64,000 bases of DNA, from positions 26,920,541 to 26,984,540 of the forward strand of contig CM055094.1 of the NCBI GenBank assembly GCA_029204225.1, read 5' to 3'. Below, in pieces: positions 55,272 to 64,000 of this stretch (its first letter is position 1; the number at the start of each line of letters is the position of its first letter). The notes beneath the pieces are model-generated. The model was not told where the DNA came from and made no database searches. It saw only the letters and a list, made by a program, of their open reading frames with translations. The translations under genes and the position numbers were made by a program. This DNA is from Diphasiastrum complanatum. Lineage: Eukaryota > Streptophyta > Lycopodiopsida > Lycopodiales > Lycopodiaceae.

Positions 55272-56329
55272 CCTCTTGTTTCCTCTCTCTACTACGACTG
55301 TTTCTACTTGGATGAGAGGATACTTGCTAATTCTATTGGAAGAGTATTCTTGTGGAGGATACTACAAGCTGAGGTATGATTGCTATCTATTTTTTGGCTT
55401 AATGATTGCTCATAAATGATAAGTTTTACTTGTTGGATAGTCTGGATGAGAACAAGCTTACTTATGCTATGATAATCATGGATAGATAGAGTTCTCTTTG
55501 CTTGGAAAGCACAACGGAAGCAATCATGACTGGGCACTGCCTCAAGAGCATTCTAAAAAAGATTTTACAAGTATGATACCCATTTACATCTTTGGTATGA
55601 TTCTTGACAGTGAATAGTCAACTGATGAATAGTCACTATTGTATATACGCTATTCATACTCGTTCAAATGGTATGCTGGCCAGCGGAATTAGGATGGCAA
55701 ATAGATCGCACCTCCAGTAGCGCATTGCTTATAACTACGTAATGATGATACGCAGCATGTACACATAAGGGACTGCTATATATACTAAGAATGATGGTTT
55801 TTCAAAGATATGTGCTTGAAAGACTTACGTTTCATGGTGAATGTGATGAGGTGTGCTTTACAATTTTAAAAGCAAGGAAAGTATGTAAGAAATTCAATAC
55901 GGCTGCGGTTGGTGAGCCTAGTACTTGTCTAAAAGGTTGACTTTGGCGAGCTTGGAAGGCATGGAGTTGCCCAAGCTATAAGGTGCTTGGACTCCTTACA
56001 GTTTTTCATAGGAGATCCATGGGGCTAATATGGCACGGATCTGCCCTAGTACCTAGCACTGATGCAGGAGTCATGCCTCTTTGTATTTTGTGTATTACAT
56101 AATGGCTTCTTATGTGTAGAAACATTAATGTGAACTTAATGCATTCGGTTTGGCCTTATACTGATCAGGATGGCATCTTCCCTGGTACGGTTACATTCTA
56201 GAACAAAATGTATTGCTATTTATGAAATGCATGATAGGGAAGATTAGACTTATCATTTGTATTTAAAAGCTTGTTGATAAAGTAGTGAATCTGGTTTCAG
56301 ACATGGATAACAACTGATGCTCAACTATG

Positions 56330-57250
56330 ACACTTGTCTTCCTCACACAACTTTTGTTTTGTGGGATGGTGGCAGGTAACAGCTGGGTGTCCTAAAAGTT
56401 GCTTCGCTTTATGGTACTATGTACTGTAAGACTTTATACAGCTTTATGTTTACCTGTTATGCTATAGGGTTCAAAGGCTTTGGTCTTGACTTGTCAAGGG
56501 AGACTATGTGAAATCTTTTTACTCTCTTTGTTTCGCCATAGGCGTAGACTGATCATTAATAAGCTATTGCTATTACAATTTGTGTAAGAGCAAAATTTAT
56601 AGCAGAAGTAGATGCATTATTATTATAGTGCAATCAAAGTAGACAACGAATGTATTTTCATCATTCAACAAGATAGACTTCATTCGACAATTTGACACAT
56701 GAGTTTTCTTGTTCATCTTTCTCTATCAATCATTTTTCGCACTTGTGAATGATAATAAGTTGTGTTTATAGTAGTATCAAAATAGTTATGTTATTACATT
56801 AATTATTGTTTCTATAATCAAACTATCATTGTCAACTCATATGCAGCTTATTTTTCAACATGGTATCAGAGCTAGATCATAACTTTGGTAACTAGTTCAA
56901 AGAATTCATTTTTATCGCCAGATTTTTAATATCAGATTTGTCTACAAAGAATGCATCATTTTCGTATTCCATCAAAAAGTTGGATGGCGAAAACTATCAC
57001 TTATGAAAATCTAAAATGAGGGTGATCCTACAAGCAAAAAAACTTTGTGAAATTGTCGAAAGTACTGAGGTTAAGCCTATTGCAGATTCAGTGGCCATTA
57101 CTAAATGGAAGCATAAGGATGGCAAGGCCTTTGTCCTTATCACTCTCAATATCAAAGATAATCATATCAATCATATTCGAAGTTCTTGAACATCGTTAGA
57201 AGCTTGGAATATTTCAAGCACTCTCTATGACATTCATTAGAGGAGTTTCG
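56330..57250 (+). mobile_element. Copia remnant: LTR part, primer site and start of Gag
   Basis: LTR-like sequence ends TTTTTCAACA at 56860. The primer site TGGTATCAGAGCTAG follows at 56861. From about 56970 the plus strand translates with one stop to a copia Gag start (KKLDGENYH, then KSKMRVILQAKKLCEIVEST), running degenerate to about 57240. The element ends there. The LTR's left limit is unknown. Confidence 0.7.
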
Positions 57251-57677
57251 AAGGCCTTTTGTCAAGATGTTGTTTTTGACTTTTCAACTATTCGACGTAC
57301 ACTTGGCCCAGTTATATATTTACACCTGTGAGAGACTGTAACGTTGTTTGCTGGTCGAATTTTTTTTGGAACTTTCCAGTCATATTTTTTTACAATTCAA
57401 AACTCCCGCGAGCAGGGTCCTGCGAGCAAAGTCCTGACTTGTGATTGGACCATAGTTGCTGCCCGTGAGTTTTGTGAGTGACCGAGACCTAACACTAGTG
57501 GTTAAAGTAAGTCTACATTTTGTGTCGGTATTGATGAATAGCATTTGTTGATACTTCAGGACACTGGAACTGCAATTTAAAACATCGAGTGTATGTATGT
57601 ATTAGCCAGTATAAAAATATATAATTACACAAAGTTCACATAATATCATCAGGATACTGAAAGTTGAGAAATTTACC

Positions 57678-58640
57678 CCTCGTATATTAGCATTTGGAGA
57701 TTGCATCATATACCAATCCAAGAAAGATTTAGCATTCCAAATGGGAAACCATCCGCAGTTGAAAGCATTGTCTTGTTGCGAAGACTAAAAGATTACAACG
57801 AAAAATTATAAACTCCTTGCCATCATGTAAATAAAAAATGTGAAAAATCTTTTTACCTTTGCATCAACAATTTCCATGTTGGTATTTACAATCAGCCCAT
57901 CTAGCTTGGGCAACAGCTCCACCATCCTCTTGTACATAGAGTTAACAATGAAATGGGTGGCATTTAACGAATTCATTTTCATGCACACAGGTGTGCAACT
58001 TCCGTAGAATCCATTTTTAAAGATATTACATGCACGCTCCAATGTTTGTTGCCAGCAAATGACAAGCAATGAATGACTAGAATCTATAAAAGTTTCCAAA
58101 AAACAAATCTTACAAAAAGAAATTATCTTACTTTGCACAATATGAAATGATGAATATTGATGCCTCCTTGCTTTGCCTGAAGAGCCTTTTGGTTGTCCTC
58201 TCTTTATGCAACAGATGTCCAAAAAATGGAGATACAACACAAATCTCCTTGGTGATTGTATATGTGTATTTATTTACATAATATACACATCTAGCTTCAA
58301 CGATTGTATCTGAGATATGGGAGGTCTTCTCCTTTAGCTTCTTACAATGTTGGTCTTTGATATGCATTTTGAAATAAATATCATCTTTACAAAACAAAAA
58401 CTCTCCTCCGAGATCGTCTATTGTTTTGGCTATATACATATTAAAATCAATGTATCTTTCATAATCAAAGAAAGTGTCCTTTGGATCAATATTGGGGAGT
58501 CTGATATGCAACTATTTATCAATTGCATCGACATCAGATACAATCTTGTCCACCATCGTATTTAGATCATTCGCATGTTGAGAAGGAGAACTTGCGATTT
58601 CAAGATCAGGGGTTACAGGAGGGCTCTCAACCCATGGCAT
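57678..58640 (-). pseudogene. Ulp1/C48 (SUMO-protease-like) cysteine peptidase, spliced and broken
   Basis: An uncatalogued spliced frame. An ATG at 58640 opens a Ser/Pro-containing stretch (a TAG lies at 58512-58514), then the domain's front part: IKDQHCKKLKEKTSHISDTI, resembling the C48 'LxDxIIxxYL' helix, and CVVSPFFGHLL. After a frame change an exon ends at 58132; exons 57857-58083 and 57678-57784 follow with GT-AG borders. The 227-bp exon has FAGNKHWSVHVISLK (catalytic His in HW) and CMKMNSL (the usual Asp read as Asn). The 107-bp exon has SQQDNAFNCGWF, the Gln and nucleophilic Cys. An A run opposite 58014-58018 appears one base short. In known plants such domains occur in host deSUMOylases and in MULE-type transposons. 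Lesions suggest a pseudogene, unless the assembly is wrong. Confidence 0.62.
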
Positions 58641-58708
58641 TGCTTAGTAACGGAAGGAGGCGAGGGTGAAGAGCTGGGAGACCTAGGCTTGGGTTTTTTT
58701 TGCTTGGC

Positions 58709-59179
58709 CTATGCTTGCTTTCTCTTTTTTCGGGGTGGGACAGGCCCCCTTTCAAGAGGAACTTGCCTATGTGTGAAGCTTGACTTAAAAATGTTGTCAT
58801 AGGTGTTTTGAAGCCTCATGACAAGAAGCATGTCTTTGCGCATCAGCATCTCCCTCTTGGCATGTATCAAGCACAAGATCGAATCCTCAAACATTTTAGT
58901 CTGGAAGTCCTCGTATGAAGTATGGAGTGCCTCCAAAGTAGTGATATTCCACCTCACTACATAGAGCAAATGAGTAGTCATATCATGTGTGACCTCCCTC
59001 ACAGCCCGATAGAAGTCTGCTTTCGGGATCAGAAGCTTGGTTCTCCTTTGTAACACCCTAATATCTCTCAACCATCGACGGCGAGGTCTTCCACGTCTTT
59101 GCGGATGAACAAGTTCAATCTGTGGATGGGCTGGTTCAACAGAGGTAGTCATCCTAGCGGTTTGCTTCGTCCGAGCCAT
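58709..59179 (-). CDS. Divergent histone H3 / CENH3-like protein, 156 aa
   Basis: Intronless frame from ATG at 59179. Residues 1-9 are MARTKQTAR, identical to the canonical H3 tail, but Lys9-Ser10 become Met-Thr. An RRGRPRRRW stretch (28-36) resembles an AT-hook. The histone fold follows: an alpha-N-like IRVLQRRTKLLIP, alpha-1 DFYRAVREVTHDM, loop 1, RW at 76-77, alpha-2 to FEDSILCLIHAKRE, and LMRKDMLLVMRL in loop 2/alpha-3. LLIP, RW and LMRKD are the residues of plant centromeric H3, not canonical H3 (LLIR, RF, IMPKD). Loop 1 is about four residues longer than in H3. About 30 extra C-terminal residues end in PPRKKRKQA, a possible nuclear signal. The family packages DNA in nucleosomes. Alternatives: a decaying retrocopy, or the N-terminus of a histone-protease fusion with 57678-58640. 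Expression is unknown. Confidence 0.75.
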   Translation of the reverse strand: MARTKQTARMTTSVEPAHPQIELVHPQRRGRPRRRWLRDIRVLQRRTKLLIPKADFYRAVREVTHDMTTHLLYVVRWNITTLEALHTSYEDFQTKMFEDSILCLIHAKREMLMRKDMLLVMRLQNTYDNIFKSSFTHRQVPLERGPVPPRKKRKQA

Positions 59180-60046
59180 TCAGGCCGGATATCTCTACCA
59201 CATGAGAAAGGATTACTATGGCGATGAATGACAGAATGTTCGCGTGATGTCGATATTGGGAGGTAAAGACGGATATCTCTACGACGCGAGGATAGCGCTA
59301 TAGTAGCAAAGAAAGACGGGTTCTCTCGCATGATGCCGATATTGGACACAGTGAGGCTGATATCGCTACGACGCGAGAAAGGAGCAGAGTCAAAGGGCAG
59401 GAGGAAGGTCCTTGTGTGATGGCGATATTGGGTTTGCAAGCACTCTGGTGGCATTCTAGAAAGAAACTAAAATCCAACGAAAATCGTGAAAAATTGACTT
59501 ATATAGGTGAAAAAGGTTCACACGTGTGTACAATGGTGACACATGGCCGAATCAAAAACTGACATTTGGACTTGCATGTGTGGACTCACACATGTGGACC
59601 TGCACGTCTAGACTCGCACGTGTGGACTCACACGTGTGGACACGTGGTCGAATGGCGAATCGATGTGTTTTCTCGCACATGTGGATGGTTACATTACACG
59701 TGTTAGATCTGATCCGTTGTTGGATCAACGCATGTACGACTTGGATTTTATTGGTTTTAACTATAGAAATGTGGTTTGATTAGTTTATAACTTTCGGTTA
59801 GTTTTTTATTTTCACTCCCTGTAGCTCTTGTTTTTTTTCACACTTCATGTTCTGGTCAGTATCGCTACCACGTGAGAATCTAGTTCATTGTCTATACGAC
59901 CTTGGAGCTCTCGCGTCGCTGCAATATCCTATCCGCTACTAATATCAACATCACGCGATGACACCCTTATTTTGGCATAACTTCCATCCATCTCGGGGCG
60001 TAGCGATACTTGAGGCTACTGTTTATACTTTAGATGTTCTGAAGAC
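59180..60046. promoter_or_regulatory. Shared intergenic region between divergent ORFs, with repeated motifs
   Basis: 867 bp between two start codons facing away from each other. Near the histone-like gene, related blocks of GATATC-x-CTACGACGCGAG and GATG-x-CGATATTGG recur (59186-59450). Related blocks return near 59860-60015 (TATCGCTACCACGTGAG, CTCGCGTCGCTGC, GTAGCGATACTTG). In the middle a CACGTG cluster lies at 59521-59702. It could be a bidirectional promoter or decayed satellite-like repeat. Confidence 0.5.
59521..59702. repeat. CACGTG (G-box) cluster in short tandem units
   Basis: Five exact CACGTG sites (59521, 59617, 59631, 59641, 59697) and several CACATG variants in units of roughly 14-15 bp such as GCACGTGTGGACTCA. 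CACGTG is the core of plant G-box and ABRE sites bound by bZIP and bHLH factors. Function here is not shown. Confidence 0.75.
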
Positions 60047-61045
60047 ATGGCTTCCTCATCTTCTGATACTTTTGATCCTGCCTTGCATGCCTTCCTCGTT
60101 GAATTTGGGGTTGGTAATTACATAGGTCACTACAAGATGTATTTCAATATGTCTTTTGATATCGAGAGGTTTGGATCTGAATATAGATCATATTTTTTGA
60201 CCTTGTATAGGCAATATTATGATAGTCTGAATCAGTCTATGTTGATAATGGATAATCTATGATTCATTCATTTCCATGACCTAGTACTTGCCCAACCACT
60301 TTCAAAACAAGCTCACAACCGACGATTCACAAAAATAGTGAGTGATTTTAAACATGTGGTCCATTGTGACCAGCACAATCGATCATGTTGCTTTGTGCAA
60401 GAGGGCATGGGTTTTGTGTTTTATCTTTCTGCTCATGTTCTTGAAGAGGTAGGAACTTCAAGGTTAAGCATTGAGGGTGCCTCATTATCTGCTGATTCTG
60501 TGATATCAGAATCAGCTATTGTTGATGAAGTCATGGAAGCTGACAAGGAGGCAAGATTGGAAGTAGTGTACGACCCAGTCCAGTCTCGTGCATTGTCCAT
60601 TTCATCCTTATCTTACATAGATCCAAATGACAAAAGCAAGACTATTCTCAATTTGCCGGTGTATCATATGGATAGTGTTGCATACATCTCTTTAAATGAT
60701 GTTGTAGATGTTCTTGATTTGAGGGAGGATGAAATATTATTAATTCTGTCTAATTTCATCAAAGAATTCTCGGACTTCATAGATATTGAGGGTGATGATC
60801 TATGTGCTTCTATTGATTACAAAGACGGAGATGAATGGCTCGATGGGACTGAAGCCTTGCAGTCAATCATGTCTGAAAGCAGGGCATACCAGACAAATTT
60901 GCCCAGTGAGGAGAAATTTTTGAGAATCCAGAGTAGATATGTCTCACAGTCCTCAGAAACTAATCCATCCACTGCTTCGACGACCATAGTTGCTAGTCAT
61001 GATCTACATACTACTGCAATTATTCAAGCTGATGAGCATGATCTG
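60047..61045 (+). CDS. Unrecognised ORF, probable first exon, with one in-frame TGA
   Basis: From the ATG at 60047 (MASSSSDTFDPALHAFLVEF) the frame runs to 61045 with a single interruption, TGA at 60260-60262; the same frame continues on both sides. A strong donor GTAAGTA at 61046 suggests an exon end, about 333 codons in. The protein is acidic after residue 140, with a helical stretch LNDVVDVLDLREDEILLILS that could be helix-turn-helix-like. I do not recognise the family and see no signal peptide or membrane segment. It is divergent to the histone-like gene. Downstream exons are not visible, perhaps because a gypsy LTR begins 49 bp beyond the donor. It could be a host gene with a nonsense mutation, a pseudogene, or part of the same element as its neighbour. 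Confidence 0.45.
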
Positions 61046-61094
61046 GTAAGTAAATTTGATTTTATTTGAAAGAGACCCCTAATAGTCCATTTAG

Positions 61095-62122
61095 TGTTGG
61101 GGGCTAAATGGCAAGGTGCCCTTAGGATTAAGGGTATGTGCCCTTGGAGAAGGACAAGCAAGTGACTATACCTTAGTCAGAGGTAATGGAGTCACGTGAC
61201 CCTTGGATAAGGGGTACCCTTAGTATTAAGAGTAGGTGCCTTAGATAAAGGTACTAGTGTCCTTGATTAAGGGCAGGTAGGTGTTTATGCCTTGGATGGA
61301 GGTATGGAACCTAGAGAGGTGCAAGAAAGTCATTGGATGACTATTTTTCTAAACCTTGGGCCTCAACCTTGAATCATATAACTTTATTGGTCTAGGACCA
61401 AAATATACTTGAACAACTTGGGCAATGGGACCTAGTAGGAGGGCGCCCTTCTAAAGTGTCCATTGAGTTCCCAACTCCCACAAGAAAGGCATTCAAAGAG
61501 TCACACATTATGGAAGGAGTCTCTTGACATTCCATAAGAATATGGAGGCTCTTGGAGATTCTTTAGCTCCCCTAGGCTTCTCTCTCTCTCATTGGATGAG
61601 CATGGAACTCCATAGTGCATTGGAGGGGTCCATGGGCCATCTATATGAGGGTAGTAAGGCGTCCATTGGGAGAGGGAGATCTCTCTTGTTTGCTTTGCTT
61701 ATGCTCTACTGTTGCTTCTAGTGTGTAGAGTACTTTCTTGTGGTAGTATGCTTAAGGTTTGGATCTTGCTTATGGTATGGGACATAAGTAGGGTTTGGAT
61801 CTTGAGAATGCTATGGAGTGTTGTGGTATGCCTATGATTTGTTTATGGTTAGCAAGGGGGTGCTAGATAGGTCTTGCTTGGAGCTTGGATCTAGCTATGG
61901 TTGGGTGGTGAATACTTGAGGCCAGCTTGTTATCTATCTTTTTGTTTAGAGAGTAGAGACACAGGTGTAGGAGAGATCCTTAGAGGCTTGCAGATCCTTA
62001 CTTGTAGGTGGAAGTATCCTAGCTTGGAGTTGGGGAGCATCTTGAAGCTTGTAGGTTGCTTGGAGGACATTTGGAGGCTCTACCTTGGATTTGGAGGACT
62101 TCCTCACCTCTACTTGTTAAAG
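61095..62122 (+). repeat. Gypsy family C 5' LTR
   Basis: Begins TGTTGGGGGCTAAATGG and ends next to the primer site at 62123, about 1 kb. The first 220 bp hold irregular repeats of CCCTTAGGATTAAGGGTA and CCTTGGATAAGGG-like blocks. The 3' partner is outside the window, so the start is inferred from the TG end. Confidence 0.55.
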
Positions 62123-62135
62123 TGGTATCAGAGTT
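62123..62135 (+). other. Gypsy family C primer-binding site
   Basis: TGGTATCAGAGTT, one mismatch from the initiator tRNA-Met type site TGGTATCAGAGCT, 263 bp ahead of the Gag frame. Confidence 0.75.
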
Positions 62136-62385
62136 AGACAAAGGATGGTAACCTTTCTAACCTTCTTCAAGTTCTATTAAGATCACCAACTAATTTTTTT
62201 TTGGGGAAGATTATAGGCTTTTCTAGTTGTAGGAAGCTTGTAGTTGAAGTACCCAATGAATCTAGTTCTCTTTGGAAGAGAGTAGTGATGCTTATAGAAT
62301 TGTTTAGGGGCTGACTTTTTATCATGTTAGAGAAGTTTTAAAGTGGGCTTTGGGTTTTTTAAAGTTCTAAAAAAAGATTTGTGAG

Positions 62386-62958
62386 ATGGGTAGAGGAGGC
62401 AACCAACCTTGTACATGGGATGATTTTTGCAAGCTTTTTAGGGATTATTTTCTACCACTTTTAGATGAGTATGAACACTTCCAAAAGTTGAGTCATCTAA
62501 CCATGAATAAAGGTTTGGAACAATTTATTCAAAATTTTCATGAGTACCTGAATCCACTTTATAGTGATATTCTGCCTAAGGTACAAATGTTAATGTTCAT
62601 TGATGGGTTACCAAAAGATTATCAAGTGGATGTTCGTAGGAACCATCCAAAAACCCTAGAAGATGCTATTAGGGCTGCAAAATACTTTGATGACACACCT
62701 AAGCCACCTAGGGTTCAACAGCCTAATGAGCAAAAAAGAGGTCTTCAATTTAAGAGGAAGGATAGGGAAGTTGTTAGTGAAACACATCCCAATTCCAACA
62801 ATCCTAAGAAAACCAAGAAAAACTTTAAAAACCATCATGGTGGCAATGATAAAGCTGAAGCTTGTAAGAAGAACCTGTGCTTCAAATGCAATGGTGAGGG
62901 TCACCTTGCACGTGATTGCGTCAAAAAACAAGCTTCAACCTCAGGTAATCTATCTTGA
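62386..62958 (+). CDS. Gypsy family C Gag (truncated N-terminus)
   Basis: A 190-codon frame. Residues 1-100 are a retrotransposon Gag domain (TWDDFCKLFRDYFLP, LEQFIQNFHEYLNPL, FIDGLPKDYQVDVR). A basic linker follows, then the CCHC knuckle CFKCNGEGHLARDC near residues 165-178. The usual longer N-terminus is missing, so the start shown may be internal. Protease follows a short gap downstream. Confidence 0.85.
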   Translation: MGRGGNQPCTWDDFCKLFRDYFLPLLDEYEHFQKLSHLTMNKGLEQFIQNFHEYLNPLYSDILPKVQMLMFIDGLPKDYQVDVRRNHPKTLEDAIRAAKYFDDTPKPPRVQQPNEQKRGLQFKRKDREVVSETHPNSNNPKKTKKNFKNHHGGNDKAEACKKNLCFKCNGEGHLARDCVKKQASTSGNLS

Positions 62959-62967
62959 AGTAATGAG

Positions 62968-63350
62968 ATGTATGTTTGTTTCCTTAGTTCTTTAGATTTG
63001 AGTCCTAATGATCTTATTTGCATTAAAGGTAAAGTTAATGATCAAGTTGTTAATGTTCTTTTTGACACGAGATCCACTCATAACTTTATTAATGTAAATT
63101 TGGTGCAGATGCTACCTTCCTACCAAAAAAAGTGGGAAAAAAATACCGTGTGACAATGGCATCGGGAAGTAATTCCGATTTGATGGATTTTATTGTTCCT
63201 GATGTAGAATTGCACATTCAAGATTAGTCTGAAAAACTAGAATCCCATGTTGTTCAATTAGCTAATGTAGATATTGTTCTTGGGCAACAATGGCATTTTG
63301 ATAAGAACAAGTCATTGAGAATTGATTTTGTTGAAAAATCTTTATTCTTT
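62968..63350 (+). pseudogene. Gypsy family C protease
   Basis: Retropepsin with the active site read as FDTRSTHNFIN (DTR for DSG/DTG) and a later IVLGQQWHFDKN block near 63270-63310 in a shifted frame. A stop at 63151-63153 and the active-site change argue against activity. Confidence 0.75.
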
Positions 63351-63835
63351 AATTAAGATCAAGGCTAGTTTAAGTGTTGACACTAAAAATGTTAACCCTT
63401 ATTCGAAACAGGAACTTAATTCTATTATGAAGAATTCTGATTTTAAAGTTTATTTATGTTTTCATAATGATATCATTTGCTGCAATGATGATGAACTTAA
63501 CATAAATGCCATGAATATATCCAGTGAGAACACTATAGAATTTGAAGCCTATAATGAACTTAGGCAGGAATTCAATGATGTTTTTTTAGACCTTCCTGTA
63601 GGTTTACCACCAGAAACGACAATTGATCATAAAATTGACCTAATACTTGGAGAAATTCCAATCACACAGTGTCCTTATAGGATGAGTGCATCGGAAGAGG
63701 CTGAGGTAAATAGGCAATTACATGATTACCTGAAAAAGGGTTGGGTACAACCTAGTAAGTCTCCTTGGGCATCACCAGTGGTTCTGGTGGCCAAGAAGGA
63801 TGGGAATTGAACAAGGTAACCGTTAAGAATAGATT
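63322..63835 (+). pseudogene. Gypsy family C reverse transcriptase start, with deletion
   Basis: A linker reading LPVGLPPETTIDHKIDLILG is followed by RT entry blocks QPSKSPWASPVVLVAKKDG. Then a short segment is missing: KKDG jumps into LNKVTVKNR in another frame, losing the WRMCVDYRA block. Sequence after about 63836 no longer resembles RT. Confidence 0.8.
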
Positions 63836-64000
63836 CTTTACTAATTCACAACAACTTTTTCAAAATCATACAAGTAGAAGAGCACTCTACCACCAAATCT
63901 TGGAAAACATGCCCTCCATCGTAATTAGTGAATCCCACTCCACAATTCCTTTGAGAACATAGCATTCCAATCCCATCCTTGACCGCATCTCAGCCGGGCC
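63836..64000. other. Sequence beyond the gypsy breakpoint
   Basis: Not gypsy-like. On the minus strand a short open stretch exists (for example MGLECYVLKGIVEWD), but I cannot assign it. Confidence 0.3.

Noticed and set aside
57806-58240. A single 144-codon protein on the minus strand
   Set aside because: It crosses two good splice sites. Its first half is in the wrong frame for the Ulp1 motifs, so spliced exons explain the region better.
59149-59454. A 101-codon frame upstream of the histone-like start
   Set aside because: It overlaps the repeated GATATC/CGACGCGAG motifs; the repeats explain the open frame.
61524-62137. Small ORFs between the unknown ORF and gypsy Gag
   Set aside because: They lie in the gypsy family C LTR and have no protein features.

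Overview
The window looks like nuclear DNA from a land plant with a large, repeat-laden genome. Host exons are small with canonical GT-AG introns. They are scattered among Ty1-copia, Ty3-gypsy, LINE and hAT-type elements and very long GA/CT microsatellites. A fern or another big-genome lineage would fit, but the sequence alone does not fix the taxon.

Region by region. 271-6118 holds an almost complete Ty1-copia element with two LTRs, a tRNA-Met-type primer site and a perfect 5-bp target duplication (ATTAT); its reading frame is broken by one frameshift and one stop. 6.1-13.3 kb is decayed repeat DNA: a gypsy protease relic, a gypsy leader plus LTR, and two long microsatellites.

14184-42492 (+) is the clearest host gene, a STE20/MAP4K-alpha-type serine/threonine kinase. 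I assembled 20 coding exons whose lengths sum to an exact open frame of 734 codons plus stop. Its introns swallow whole retroelements. Intron 1 (10.7 kb) holds two antisense gypsy elements, a 290-bp-arm inverted LTR pair and a LINE fragment. Intron 2 holds a hAT-type MITE. Intron 10 (7.8 kb) holds two LINE copies and an antisense gypsy.

42.5-57.3 kb is again repeat DNA: LTR fragments, a minisatellite with a palindromic core, a tandem gypsy LTR pair with a polypurine tract, copia relics and microsatellites.

57.7-61.05 kb is the most unusual part. On the minus strand lies an intronless 156-residue ORF with a canonical H3 N-terminus (MARTKQTAR) and a histone fold whose diagnostic positions are those of centromeric H3 (LLIP, RW, LMRKD), plus an AT-hook-like tail and a basic C-terminal extension. 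Directly downstream on the same strand are the remains of a spliced Ulp1/C48 (SUMO-protease-like) domain. Upstream, divergently transcribed, is an unrecognised ORF ending at a splice donor. The 0.87 kb between the two start codons carries repeated GATATC/CGACGCGAG motifs and a cluster of CACGTG boxes. Whether this is a host locus, a histone-protease fusion or cargo of an undescribed mobile element cannot be settled here.

61.1-63.8 kb is a third gypsy family (+), with LTR, primer site, gag, protease and the start of reverse transcriptase, partly deleted.
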